From Mesorhizobium comanense (GTDB taxonomy: Bacteria; Pseudomonadota; Alphaproteobacteria; Rhizobiales; Rhizobiaceae): a stretch of 64,000 nucleotides of DNA. Position numbers and translations under genes: made by a program. The notes below the pieces were generated by a model that searched no databases, was not told the origin of the DNA, and saw nothing but the letters and a program-made list of their open reading frames with translations. The stretch covers positions 1 through 64,000 of the forward strand of contig NZ_SCNN01000019.1 of the NCBI RefSeq assembly GCF_005503535.1, read 5' to 3'. This document shows, in pieces, positions 50,576 through 58,501 of the stretch (position 1 is its first letter; every line of letters begins with the position of its first letter).

Positions 50576-51760
50576 ATGGTCTACGCAACATCGGACGGGG
50601 TGGCGGGCAGTCGCCTGAGGGTCGGCATGGTCGGTGGCGGCCGCAATGCCTTCATCGGCGCCGTGCACCGGCTGGCGATGCGGCTCGACGACCAGATTTC
50701 GCTGGTGGCCGGCGCGCTGTCGTCCGATCCGGAGAATGCCGCGGCTTCCGCCGCCGAGATCGGCATCGCGCCGGAGCGCAGCTACGCCGACTACCATGCC
50801 ATGGCGAAGGCCGAAGCCGCGCGGCCGGACGGCATCGAGGCGGTGGTCATCGTCACGCCCAACCATCTGCACGCGCCGATCGCCACAGCTTTTCTCGAAG
50901 CCGGTATCGACGTGATCTGCGACAAGCCGCTGTCGACGACGCTGGCCGATGCGCAGGCTTTGGTGACGCTCGCGAAGGCGAAAAAACGCCGCTTCGTCGT
51001 CACGCTGAACAACACAGGCTACGCCATGGTGCGGCAGGCACGCGAAATGGTGATGGCGGGCGAACTCGGCCGCCTCGTGTCGGTGCACGGCTCCTATATC
51101 CAGGACTGGCTGACGAAGCCGATCGACGCCGACGGCCAGAAGCAGGCGGAATGGCGCACCGATCCGGCGCGCGCTGGGCAGTCGGCTGTGCTGGCCGATA
51201 TCGGCGTGCATGCCTTCAACCTGGCGAGCTTCATCTCCGGCCGCGAGGCCGAAGCGGTTTCGGCCGACCTGTTCACCGCCGTGCCCGGCAGGCGGCTCGA
51301 CGACAACGCGCATGTGCTGGTGCGCTGGACCGACGGCGCGCGCGGCACCATCCTGGCCAGCCAGACTTCGCCCGGCCATTACAATGATCTGTCCGTGCGC
51401 GTCTATGGCGACAAGGCCGGGCTCGAATGGTCGGGCTCCCGCCCGGAGGAACTGCGCTTTTCGGTCTACGGCGAGGAAACCCGCACGCTGGTGCGCGGCG
51501 GCCATGGCTCGACGGCGGAAGCCCGGCGCGTCTCGCGCATGCCGGCGGCGCATCCGGAAGGCTATATCGAGGCCTTCGCCAATTTCTACCGCGACGCCGC
51601 CGACATCATCCGCGCCCATCGCTCGGGCGCTGTGGTCGATGCCGCGCGAGCGGCCCAGGTACCCGACGTGGTGGACGGCGCGCGCGGCGTGAAATTCGTC
51701 GCGGCGGCAGTGGAATCGAACGCGGCCGGCGGGGCGTGGACGGGCGCGCGGTTCGGGTGA
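50576..51760 (+). CDS. Gfo/Idh/MocA-family oxidoreductase
   Basis: 394 residues; SD CTGGAGGAG. NAD(P)-binding Rossmann start LRVGMVGGGRNAFIGAVHR, VVIVTPNHLHAPIATAFLEA, the catalytic-lysine motif VICDKPLSTTLADAQ, and the second-domain signature SAVLADIGVHAFNLASFISG with the His of the family. It would oxidise an inositol, sugar or sugar-acid; its place beside the RpiR gene and the polyol operon, on the opposite strand, suggests the same pathway. MocA of rhizopine catabolism belongs to this family. Confidence 0.93.
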   Translation: MVYATSDGVAGSRLRVGMVGGGRNAFIGAVHRLAMRLDDQISLVAGALSSDPENAAASAAEIGIAPERSYADYHAMAKAEAARPDGIEAVVIVTPNHLHAPIATAFLEAGIDVICDKPLSTTLADAQALVTLAKAKKRRFVVTLNNTGYAMVRQAREMVMAGELGRLVSVHGSYIQDWLTKPIDADGQKQAEWRTDPARAGQSAVLADIGVHAFNLASFISGREAEAVSADLFTAVPGRRLDDNAHVLVRWTDGARGTILASQTSPGHYNDLSVRVYGDKAGLEWSGSRPEELRFSVYGEETRTLVRGGHGSTAEARRVSRMPAAHPEGYIEAFANFYRDAADIIRAHRSGAVVDAARAAQVPDVVDGARGVKFVAAAVESNAAGGAWTGARFG

Positions 51761-51769
51761 GGGACAGCC

Positions 51770-51794
51770 GATCTCCCCCACGAGGGAGGAGATC
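51770..51794. repeat. Partial copy of interspersed repeat A
   Basis: Only the terminal hairpin GATCTCCCCCACGAGGGAGG plus GATC remains, a remnant or minimal unit of family A, between two convergent genes where it may act as a terminator. Confidence 0.65.
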
Positions 51795-51815
51795 GGCAGC
51801 TTTGGTCGCCGGCAG

Positions 51816-52286
51816 CTATTCCAGGCCCAGTTGCCCGGCCAAATCCGCCAGCATCGGCCGCTGGCCGGCGAGGATCTTGACGCCGGCCTCGGCCAGGGTG
51901 AACCAGCCGGCCCGGTCGACCTCCGGAAATTCCCGCATCGTTCCGGAGCGCGGCGGCCACTCCATCGTAAAATTGTTGCTCCTGATCGTGGCGACGTCGA
52001 TCTCTACTCCCGTCTCCACAGACCATGCGATGACGGTTTTGCCACCCGTCTGCCTGTATTCGCCGAGCTTGGCGAAAATGCCGTCGACCTCGACACTGAG
52101 TTCTTCCGCGGTCTCGCGTCGTGCCGCAGCGAACTCATCCTCGCCGTCCTCGACCATGCCCTTGGGTATCGACCAGGCGCCTTCGTCCTTCCTGGCCCAG
52201 AACGGTCCGCCGGGATGCACCAGAAGCACGCGCGGACCCTCATCGCTCCGGTGATAGATCAGCAGGCCCGCACTGCGTTTTGCCAT
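51816..52286 (-). CDS. Nudix hydrolase
   Basis: 156 residues. The Nudix box GMVEDGEDEFAAARRETAEE (43-62) fits G-x5-E-x7-RE-x2-EE apart from the usual final glycine. Preceding strands (SAGLLIYHRSDEGPRVLLVH) and following GKTVIAWSVETGVEID are normal for the fold. Similar proteins hydrolyse dinucleoside polyphosphates or nucleotide-linked compounds; the exact substrate cannot be told. Alone on its strand. Confidence 0.9.
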   Translation of the reverse strand: MAKRSAGLLIYHRSDEGPRVLLVHPGGPFWARKDEGAWSIPKGMVEDGEDEFAAARRETAEELSVEVDGIFAKLGEYRQTGGKTVIAWSVETGVEIDVATIRSNNFTMEWPPRSGTMREFPEVDRAGWFTLAEAGVKILAGQRPMLADLAGQLGLE

Positions 52287-52480
52287 TTTTCTATGTCCGC
52301 TTGCGTCATGGGTGCAAAATCGGTGCCGCGCTGATTCTCCGTCGCAAGCGTGAGTGCCGATCTTGTGCCGGGAAAATACGACGCTATTTCAGATACATCC
52401 GCATTGCACCTCACCAGCGAGTTCGGCAATCTGATAGCATCGTTTTGGGTGGCGTCGAAAGTCAGGTTGGGGGCATCCGA

Positions 52481-53011
52481 ATGCAACTGGGTCTGATCGG
52501 CTATTACAGCGACTTCGTGGTCTATCCCCTGGTGATTGCCCTATTGGGGGTGGCGGGGCTGATCGAGGCCGGCGAGGAAAGCGCGCCGGACTGGATCGGC
52601 ACGGCGCTGGTCTGTCTCGGCCTGTGGACGTTGATCGAATATGTGCTCCACCGCTTCGTGCTCCATCACATCCCCTGGATCAAGGATTTGCACGACCGCC
52701 ACCATGTCGAGGAGCGCAGTCCGGTGGGCACGCCGACCTGGCTCAGCCTCGGCGTCCACGCGCTGGTGGCCCTACCGGTCTGGCTCATGTCGGGCTTCGC
52801 GGCCGCGAGCGCGGTCGCCTGCGGGCTGATGCTGGGCTATCTCTGGTACATCAGCGTGCACCACATGATCCATCACTGGCATCCCTCGCATCCGAGCTAT
52901 CTCTACACGCTCAAGCGCCGGCACGCGGTGCACCACCATGTCGACGACACCGCCAATTTCGGCGTGACGTCGATATTCTGGGACCGGGTTTTCGGCACAG
53001 CGCGGCTCTGA
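52481..53011 (+). CDS. Sterol desaturase/fatty acid hydroxylase family protein
   Basis: 176 residues from ATG 52481. Compact membrane protein with four hydrophobic segments and the full set of histidine motifs for a di-iron centre: HRFVLHH, HDRHH, HHMIHH and HAVHHHVDD. This short form resembles bacterial fatty acid hydroxylases acting on lipid chains or carotenoid-type substrates. It is distinct from the longer oxygenase at 21233-22237. The gene is not coupled to its neighbours. Confidence 0.86.
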   Translation: MQLGLIGYYSDFVVYPLVIALLGVAGLIEAGEESAPDWIGTALVCLGLWTLIEYVLHRFVLHHIPWIKDLHDRHHVEERSPVGTPTWLSLGVHALVALPVWLMSGFAAASAVACGLMLGYLWYISVHHMIHHWHPSHPSYLYTLKRRHAVHHHVDDTANFGVTSIFWDRVFGTARL

Positions 53012-53219
53012 AGGCGATTTGCCAGGCGAGGCCGGCCAGCGCCGCGGCCTGGGGATAAGGCTAGCGATCTCCCTATGGCGGACGCGCCCGGCTTGTGCTC
53101 AGGGCCGCATTGCAATAGGCAGGCAGAGAGCCGCAGGTGCAGATAAGATTTTTCTAATATAAATAAGGTGTTGCCCAGGCAACGCCGCAAAACCCTTCTT
53201 GCCTCAAAAGGATTGTTGC

Positions 53220-53744
53220 GTGCTGAAGTCCAGGTCTATTTATCGTCTTGTCATTCTCTGCGGCGCCGTTGCCGCGACGAGCGTCGCCGGCAATGCCGTG
53301 GCGGCCGCTGCCGACGCGCTTTTCTTCGATGCCGCGCTCTGCAAGCCGCCTTATTCGGTGGCATCCGCGACCGAAATCTATGACGCGGCAGAGAAGCTGG
53401 CCAAGCCCGACATGTCGTCGCTGGGCGCCGCGATCTACAAGATCCCGCAACAGATCGGGCGCGACGGTTTCGAATCCGACGAGGTGTTTTTCGCCAACAG
53501 CGCGGTCGGCGTGCTGATCAAGGGTGAGCGCGCCGACGATCTTGCCAGGGCCTATGGGTTGAAGCCGGAGACCTCGGACCTGATGGGCGCCTCCAGCAAG
53601 GGCTATGCGCTGGAACTGCCGGCCGAGCAGCAGCCGCCGGAGGGACTGGCCGGGCCGGGCAAAGTGTCGATCGTGGCGCGAGAGGGCAGCGCGCTGCAGG
53701 GCAAGACGCTGCTCGCCTGCGAGTTCATCCCGGACGGTTTCTGA
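53220..53744 (+). CDS. Exported hypothetical protein
   Basis: 174 residues from GTG 53220 (SD AAAGGA). Sec signal peptide of about 27 residues (RLVILCGAVAATSVAGNAVA). The mature part has a DAALCKPPYSVASATEIYDA start and contains two cysteines, one near each end, which could form a disulfide. No family recognised. The gene is followed by a perfect hairpin and the repeat at 53867, then another small exported protein, so this is a patch of secreted unknowns. Confidence 0.6.
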   Translation: MLKSRSIYRLVILCGAVAATSVAGNAVAAAADALFFDAALCKPPYSVASATEIYDAAEKLAKPDMSSLGAAIYKIPQQIGRDGFESDEVFFANSAVGVLIKGERADDLARAYGLKPETSDLMGASSKGYALELPAEQQPPEGLAGPGKVSIVAREGSALQGKTLLACEFIPDGF

Positions 53745-53805
53745 GCCGCTGTTTCGCACGGCCGGCGAACCGTTCCGACGGCTTCTGTTTTCACCTCTTT
53801 TCACC

Positions 53806-53851
53806 AGAGCCGGATGATTTCAGGTCCTTCGACCTGAAATCATCCGGCTCT
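53806..53851. terminator. Perfect 21-bp hairpin
   Basis: GAGCCGGATGATTTCAGGTC and GACCTGAAATCATCCGGCTC, one further A-T pair outside, loop CTTC. It lies 62 bases after the exported-protein gene and is followed by CAATCAAAAAG; it could end that transcript, though its length is nearer to a repeat element. Confidence 0.55.
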
Positions 53852-53866
53852 CAATCAAAAAGATAG

Positions 53867-53913
53867 AGCATGATGTCGTCCGAAAACCGCTTCACACTTT
53901 TCGGCATCATGCT
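53867..53913. repeat. Short interspersed repeat (AGCATGAT...ATCATGCT)
   Basis: 47 bp with ends AGCATGATG and CATCATGCT and the internal CCGAAAACCGCTTCACACTT, very like a repeat type widespread in Rhizobiales genomes. It ends 19 bases before the start of the next small gene, so it lies in that gene's leader. Confidence 0.75.
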
Positions 53914-53932
53914 CTTGGAGATTCGTAGAGAA

Positions 53933-54355
53933 ATGATGGGTAAATCCAGAAATCTGGCGGCGGTTCTCGTATGCGGCGCGGCGATGTTGGCCGGCGCGGC
54001 CGAGGCGCGGGCGGCCGCCAAGTGCACGGCCTATGAGCAGCGGGTCGCAAGGCAGATCAAGGAGGGCAAGGCCTTGCTGAAGCAGGAGAGCTTCAGGAAG
54101 TGGATCGATGCCGGTCTGCAGACCAAGGCGCCCTACAACAAGAAGCCGTATACCGGCTATATCAAGTGGTACGGCCAGTTCGACAAGCTCAGCAATGCCA
54201 AGGCGGGTGCGGAGCAGGTGAAGTTCCTCGAGAAATATGGCTTTACCGCATCCGCCGCCTATTCGGTGATCCAGGGCTACGCGCTCAATGGAAAACTGAC
54301 CTCGCCGGTCGACATGGACTTCGAGAAGAAGATGAACGCTTTCCCCTGCCTGTGA
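53933..54355 (+). CDS. Exported hypothetical protein, 140 residues
   Basis: Start at ATG 53933 or 53936. Signal peptide LAAVLVCGAAMLAGAAEARA. The mature protein is basic and helical (YEQRVARQIKEGKALLKQES, KWIDAGLQTKAPYNKKPYTG) with two cysteines, one near each end (CTAY and FPCL), probably bridged. No family recognised; size and layout suggest a small periplasmic protein. Nearly abuts the next exported gene and is probably co-transcribed with it. Confidence 0.6.
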   Translation: MMGKSRNLAAVLVCGAAMLAGAAEARAAAKCTAYEQRVARQIKEGKALLKQESFRKWIDAGLQTKAPYNKKPYTGYIKWYGQFDKLSNAKAGAEQVKFLEKYGFTASAAYSVIQGYALNGKLTSPVDMDFEKKMNAFPCL

Positions 54356-54369
54356 GGGGGAGCGTGAAA

Positions 54370-54714
54370 ATGCGCCGCCCTGTGCTGATGCTGTCGGTCG
54401 GTTTCCTCGTACAGATCCATGGCGCGCCGGCGCGGGCCGAGGAATTCCCCATCTACAACATGGACACATATTGCCGGGATCTCTCCGGCGGCGATTTCGC
54501 CGGGAACATGGAATGCGGAGAGAAGGAAGCAGCCGCCTATTCGAAGCTCCAGAACGATTGGGCGTCTTTTCCCGAAAAGCGCAAGATCGAGTGCCGCAAT
54601 GTCGCCTATGACGCGGATACGGGGAAGGGGTCTTACGCGCTCCATCTCCAGTGCATCGAAAAGGGACGCAAGCAGGTTCGGCCGGCTATAAATCCTTCTG
54701 CGCCAGTTCCCTGA
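54370..54714 (+). CDS. Exported hypothetical protein, 114 residues
   Basis: ATG 54370, nine bases after GAGGGGG, begins a signal peptide (RRPVLMLSVGFLVQIHGAPA). The mature part starts EEFPIYNMDTYCRDLSGGDF and has four cysteines (YCRD, MECGE, IECRN, LQCIE), which fits a disulfide-bonded periplasmic protein. The motif CRDLSG...MECGEKEAAAYSKL resembles small DUF-type proteins of rhizobia but I cannot name it. Its 3' end overlaps the end of dinB on the other strand by 29 bp. Confidence 0.6.
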   Translation: MRRPVLMLSVGFLVQIHGAPARAEEFPIYNMDTYCRDLSGGDFAGNMECGEKEAAAYSKLQNDWASFPEKRKIECRNVAYDADTGKGSYALHLQCIEKGRKQVRPAINPSAPVP

Positions 54715-55933
54715 ATTCGTCGGGCACGGATCGGGCGGCGTCCAGCGCCACCGCGCCATAGCCCACGGCCTGCTTGCCGAAGCGCTCGCGGATCTTGTCG
54801 ATGGCGCGGTCGGCGCCGAAGCGGGCCAGGCCTTTCTTGCTGCCGGGGCGCTGCTTTTCGTCGGCGAGGCCGAGTGGCAGGTCGAGTTGCAGTTCAGCGC
54901 TCTCCTCCAGATGCGAGACCGAGATCGCCAGCAGCGAAATCGTCAGCTCATGCGGATGGTCGGCAAGCACGCCGCGCACCAGGTCCTGCGCGATTTCCGC
55001 CAGCATGGCGGTCGCCGAGATCGGCTGCTCCAGCGTGATCGAGCGGGTGACGGCGCTGAGATCGGCGAAGCGCACGCGCACGGTCACCGTGCGGCCGGGA
55101 CGCGCCTTGGCGCGCAGCCGGCTGGCGACGCGGTCGGCCAGATGCAGCAAGGTGGGCACGATGACATCGGCCACGGCGGGCTTCCTGCCGAGCGCCGACT
55201 GCGCGCCGGCCGAATGCGCCCGGTGCTTCGTCTCCAGCTTGCGCGGGTCGCGGTTCCACGACAGCGCCGCCAGTTTCTCGCCGGCCGCCGGGCCGAGCAG
55301 GCGGGTCAGCGCCCCGCTATGCGTGCGGGCGAGTTCGCCGATGGTCTCGACGCCGATTTCGGCCAGCCGCGCCCTGGTCGCGGGGCCGACACCCCACATC
55401 AGGCCAACGGGCAAATCATGCAGGAAAGCGAGCTCGCTGCCGGGATCGACCACAACCAGCCCGTCGGGCTTGGCGACCTGCGAGGCGATCTTGGCCAGAT
55501 GCTTGGTACGGGCGACGCCGATCGAGATCGGCAGGCCGAGCTCGGCCCGCACGCGGCGGCGGATCGCCGTGGCGATTTCCTTTGGCGAGCCGAACAGATG
55601 CGTGCAGCCGGCGACATCGGCGAAGGCCTCGTCGATGGAGATGCGCTCGACCACCGGGGTGAAATCGTCGAGCACCCTGATCGCCGCGTCGCCCAGCCGC
55701 TGGTAGTCGGCGAAATTGCCGCCGACGAAGATCAGTTGCGGGCAAAGCTCGCGCGCCTTGCGCCCCGGCATGCCGCCGCGCACGCCGAAAGCGCGCGCCT
55801 CATAGGAGGCCGCCAGCACGACGCCGCCGCCGACCGCGATCGGCTTGCCGCGCAGCGAGGGGTCGAGCAACTGTTCGACCGAAGCATAGAAGGCGTCGAG
55901 ATCGGCATGCAGGATGGTGGCTGTCGTTTCCAT
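54686..55933 (-). CDS. dinB: DNA polymerase IV (Y-family)
   Basis: 415 residues from ATG 55933. Catalytic motifs are ILHADLDAFYASVEQ (first metal-binding Asp), the SISIDEAF-type motif (here ERISIDEAFADV with Asp-Glu), then the LPISIGVARTKHLAKIASQV palm/thumb segment, HhH region LMWGVGPATRARLAEIGVET and the little-finger domain. Translesion DNA synthesis at damaged templates, error-prone. A LexA box lies 35 bp upstream of the chosen start; an earlier in-frame ATG at 55984 would begin within or before the box and is unlikely. Confidence 0.95.
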   Translation of the reverse strand: METTATILHADLDAFYASVEQLLDPSLRGKPIAVGGGVVLAASYEARAFGVRGGMPGRKARELCPQLIFVGGNFADYQRLGDAAIRVLDDFTPVVERISIDEAFADVAGCTHLFGSPKEIATAIRRRVRAELGLPISIGVARTKHLAKIASQVAKPDGLVVVDPGSELAFLHDLPVGLMWGVGPATRARLAEIGVETIGELARTHSGALTRLLGPAAGEKLAALSWNRDPRKLETKHRAHSAGAQSALGRKPAVADVIVPTLLHLADRVASRLRAKARPGRTVTVRVRFADLSAVTRSITLEQPISATAMLAEIAQDLVRGVLADHPHELTISLLAISVSHLEESAELQLDLPLGLADEKQRPGSKKGLARFGADRAIDKIRERFGKQAVGYGAVALDAARSVPDEFRELAQKDL

Positions 55934-55967
55934 CCCGTTCCGCTCATCCGCGATTGCTGATAAATGT

Positions 55968-55982
55968 GAACAAATAGAGAAC
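55968..55982 (-). promoter_or_regulatory. LexA (SOS) box upstream of dinB
   Basis: On the gene strand it reads GTTC-TCTATTT-GTTC, an exact match to the alphaproteobacterial LexA site GTTC-N7-GTTC. It predicts DNA-damage induction of dinB. Confidence 0.88.
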
Positions 55983-56021
55983 ATACGGCGATGGCTGTCA
56001 AGCGGGGGCGTGGAAGCTCTC

Positions 56022-56166
56022 CCTTCTCCCCTTGTGGGAGAAGGTGTCGCCGAAGGCGACGGATGAGGGGTGTTCCAGGGAACGCCGACGCCTCACTCCG
56101 CTGGAACACCCCTCATCCGTCTCGGCGCTAGCGCGCCGATCCACCTTCTCCCACAAGGGGAGAAGG
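56022..56166. repeat. Composite palindromic repeat B, copy 3
   Basis: 145 bp between dinB and the HxlR-type gene. Outer halves are like copy 2 (left stem TCGCCGAAGGCGA, right stem TCGGCGCTAGCGCGCCGA), but the core between inner arms is inverted (CAGGGAACGCCG...ACTCCGCTG). Confidence 0.9.
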
Positions 56167-56179
56167 AAAGACGCACGCC

Positions 56180-56596
56180 TCAACCAATATGCTCCGTCCG
56201 CAGCGCCGTCTTCATCCGTTCCAGCGCGGGTTCGCCGCCGGCCGCGAGCTCGTCGGCGATGCGGGCAAGCTTGTCTTCGGCCTTGCGGTGCTTGCTGCCC
56301 CAGGCGCCAAGCGTGGCGAGCACCGGCAACAGGTCGATGCCGGCTTCGGTCAGCCGGTAGATCGCCTTCAGCGCGTGGGTGGGATCGTCGCCGCGGGTGA
56401 GAATGCCCTCGTCCTGCAGCGTCTGCAGCCGCTCGGCCAAAGTGCGCGAGGAGATGCCCTCGTCGGATTGCAGGAATTCGCGAAAGTGCCTTTTCCCGGC
56501 GAAGATCATGTCGCGGATGATGAGCAGCGTCCAGCGGTCGCCAAGCAGTTCGAGCGACAGGTTGATCGGGCAGCCTGACTTTTCACGTGTCGCCAT
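56180..56596 (-). CDS. HxlR-family transcriptional regulator
   Basis: 138 residues. MarR-like winged helix of the HxlR type: CPINLSLELLGDRWTLLIIR (Cys9 at the N-cap, common in the family), DMIFAGKRHFREFLQSDEGI, SSRTLAERLQTLQDEGILTR. It probably represses the divergent DHFR-like gene; a matching pair of direct repeats lies between the two. The single Cys might sense electrophiles or oxidants. Confidence 0.9.
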   Translation of the reverse strand: MATREKSGCPINLSLELLGDRWTLLIIRDMIFAGKRHFREFLQSDEGISSRTLAERLQTLQDEGILTRGDDPTHALKAIYRLTEAGIDLLPVLATLGAWGSKHRKAEDKLARIADELAAGGEPALERMKTALRTEHIG

Positions 56597-56600
56597 TCTG

Positions 56601-56679
56601 TGGTTCCATTTTTAAATCACTTTACTATTGACATCATTCTCCGGCTTGCGTCAAATGGTTCCAAAAGTAAATCATTATA
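56601..56679. promoter_or_regulatory. Direct repeats between HxlR and the divergent gene
   Basis: TGGTTCCA-N5-AAATCA occurs at 56601 and again at 56656, 55 bp apart (18 of 24 positions equal in the extended units). They flank the AT-rich middle where both promoters should lie, and are candidate binding sites of the HxlR protein. Confidence 0.5.
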
Positions 56680-56747
56680 AAGCCCGGGCGGTTCGCAAAG
56701 CGCTGTCGTTCCGTTGCCATCCAGAATCCGGAAACGAGGAGAACCTC

Positions 56748-57335
56748 ATGAAAAAACTCATCCTTCAGATGCAGATGTCGGTCGACGGCTTTGTCGGCGC
56801 CGATGCGGATCATTCCTGGCAGCTTTGGGAATGGGGCGACGACAATGGTTGGGACGCCGAGCTGAAGCAGGATTTCAACGCCGTCTTTGCCGGCATCGAC
56901 ACCATCCTGCTCAGCCGCAAGATGGCCGAGGAAGGCTACCTGACGCATTGGGGCAATGCCGCGAAGAAGGTTCCGCGCGATCCTTTCTACGCCTTCGCGC
57001 AACGCATCGTCGACGCGAAGAAAGTGGTGCCGAGCGGCAGGCTGAAGACCTCGCGCTGGGAGCGCACGGTGGTGGTCGGCGGCGATCTGCCACGCGAGGT
57101 CGCCGCGCTGAAGGCGGGCGAGGGCGGCGACATCGCCGTGTTCGGCGGCGCCGGCTTCGCCTCGGCACTGATCGCGGCCGGGCTGGTTGACGAGTTCCAG
57201 CTGTTCGTCAACCCGGCGGTGCTGGGTTCCGGCCGCCGCATCTTCGACCAGGGGGGATTCCGGAAATTGCGGCTCGTCGGCTCCAAAGCCTATGCCAGCG
57301 GCATGGTGGTCAGCCGCTACGCGCCGGCGGGATGA
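56748..57335 (+). CDS. Dihydrofolate reductase-family (RibD C-terminal-like) protein
   Basis: 195 residues; SD GAGGAG before ATG 56748. Start KKLILQMQMSVDGFVGADAD, TILLSRKMAEEGYLTHWG, and the NADPH-binding segment GGDIAVFGGAGFASALIAAG, then LVDEFQLFVNPAVLGSGRRI, characteristic of the stand-alone RibD_C/DHFR-like reductases (YwjB/YyaP group). They are NADPH reductases of uncertain substrate; divergent from HxlR, so probably responsive to an external chemical. Confidence 0.9.
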   Translation: MKKLILQMQMSVDGFVGADADHSWQLWEWGDDNGWDAELKQDFNAVFAGIDTILLSRKMAEEGYLTHWGNAAKKVPRDPFYAFAQRIVDAKKVVPSGRLKTSRWERTVVVGGDLPREVAALKAGEGGDIAVFGGAGFASALIAAGLVDEFQLFVNPAVLGSGRRIFDQGGFRKLRLVGSKAYASGMVVSRYAPAG

Positions 57336-57468
57336 TGACAGCCGCGCCGCCTTGCGTCCGAGACAATGGCGAAAAAACATCTGGCGGGACGTATCCTTTT
57401 TGCCCGCCCGTCCGTCTCTGGTCTTGAAGGGCCGCTTCATCGGCGGCCCGCAACCCAGGGAGACCATC

Positions 57469-58413
57469 GTGGCGAGCAGGCAGAGCGAGGCAAACAGGAT
57501 CCACTACGAGACGATAGCCGCCAATGCCGGCAAGTTTACCAGCCCGCAGGAGATCGTCGATTTCAACGACATCAACTGGACGGCGCTGACCGGCGAGCCT
57601 CGCGGCGTCGACTATATCGAGGTCGATGCCGGCGGCGTGCCCGCGCTTTGGGTCGTGCCGAAGGGCGCGGACGAGGAGCGGGTGCTGCTTTATGCGCATG
57701 GCGGCGGGTTCATCGGCGGCTCGATCTACACGCACCGCAAGCTGACGGGCCATCTCGCCAAGGCCGTTGGCTGCCGGGCGCTGATCTACGATTATCCGCT
57801 GGCCCATCAGGCAAGGCATCCGGCGCAGATCGAGGCGGCCATGACCGTCTGGTCCTGGCTCGCGGACAAGGGTTTCGACCCCCGGCGCATCGTGCTTGCC
57901 GGCGATTCCTGCGGCGCGGTGCTGATCTATGCCCTGCTGCAGCGGCTGCGCGCGCAGGGCCGGGCGCTGCCTGTCGCCACGCTTGTCATCTCGGGCTGGT
58001 TCGACATGGCGCTGACCGGCGCGAGCTACCGGACCAACCGCGACAAGGATCCGGCCTTCGCCCGGGAAACCGTCGACTGGCTGGTGAGCAATTTCATCGG
58101 CGATGCCGACCGAAAGTATCCGGAAGTCAGCCCGCTCTATGCCGACCTTGCCGGCTTGCCGCCCGTGTTCCTGCAGGCCGGCGCCGACGAGACGCTGGTC
58201 GACGAAAGCCGCATGTTCGCCGAGCGCGCCGGCCAGGCCGGCGTCGAGACCCGGCTCGACGTCTTCGACGGCATGCTGCACTCCTTCCAGATGATGGCCG
58301 GCCGGGCGCCGGAGGCCGATGACGCGATCGGCCGCCTGGCGGCGTGGGTGCGGCCAAGGCTCGGCCTGCCGGATGTCGCCGGCGGCAAGTCCGCCGGCCG
58401 CCGCGCGGCATGA
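57469..58413 (+). CDS. Alpha/beta hydrolase, HSL-family esterase
   Basis: 314 residues from GTG 57469 (SD GGGAGA). Oxyanion motif HGGGFIGGS (77-85), nucleophile Ser147 in GDSCGA, acid Asp240 (or Asp245) in AGADETLVDES and His271 in GMLHSFQMM: the catalytic set of hormone-sensitive-lipase-like family IV esterases. The N-terminal cap domain is about 60 residues. Cytosolic carboxylesterase. The sigma factor gene starts 88 bases later and may be in the same transcript. Confidence 0.9.
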   Translation: MASRQSEANRIHYETIAANAGKFTSPQEIVDFNDINWTALTGEPRGVDYIEVDAGGVPALWVVPKGADEERVLLYAHGGGFIGGSIYTHRKLTGHLAKAVGCRALIYDYPLAHQARHPAQIEAAMTVWSWLADKGFDPRRIVLAGDSCGAVLIYALLQRLRAQGRALPVATLVISGWFDMALTGASYRTNRDKDPAFARETVDWLVSNFIGDADRKYPEVSPLYADLAGLPPVFLQAGADETLVDESRMFAERAGQAGVETRLDVFDGMLHSFQMMAGRAPEADDAIGRLAAWVRPRLGLPDVAGGKSAGRRAA

Positions 58414-58501
58414 CCGTGTTAGCGCCGATCGTGTCGCGCCTGGCGCTTGTCGAAATGCCCGGCATGCGCGATGCTGCGGCGGCGCTGAGCGACATCCGGC
58501 C

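Noticed and set aside
54887..55960. 357-codon plus-strand frame over dinB
   Set aside because: Antisense; dinB has complete polymerase motifs and an SOS box.
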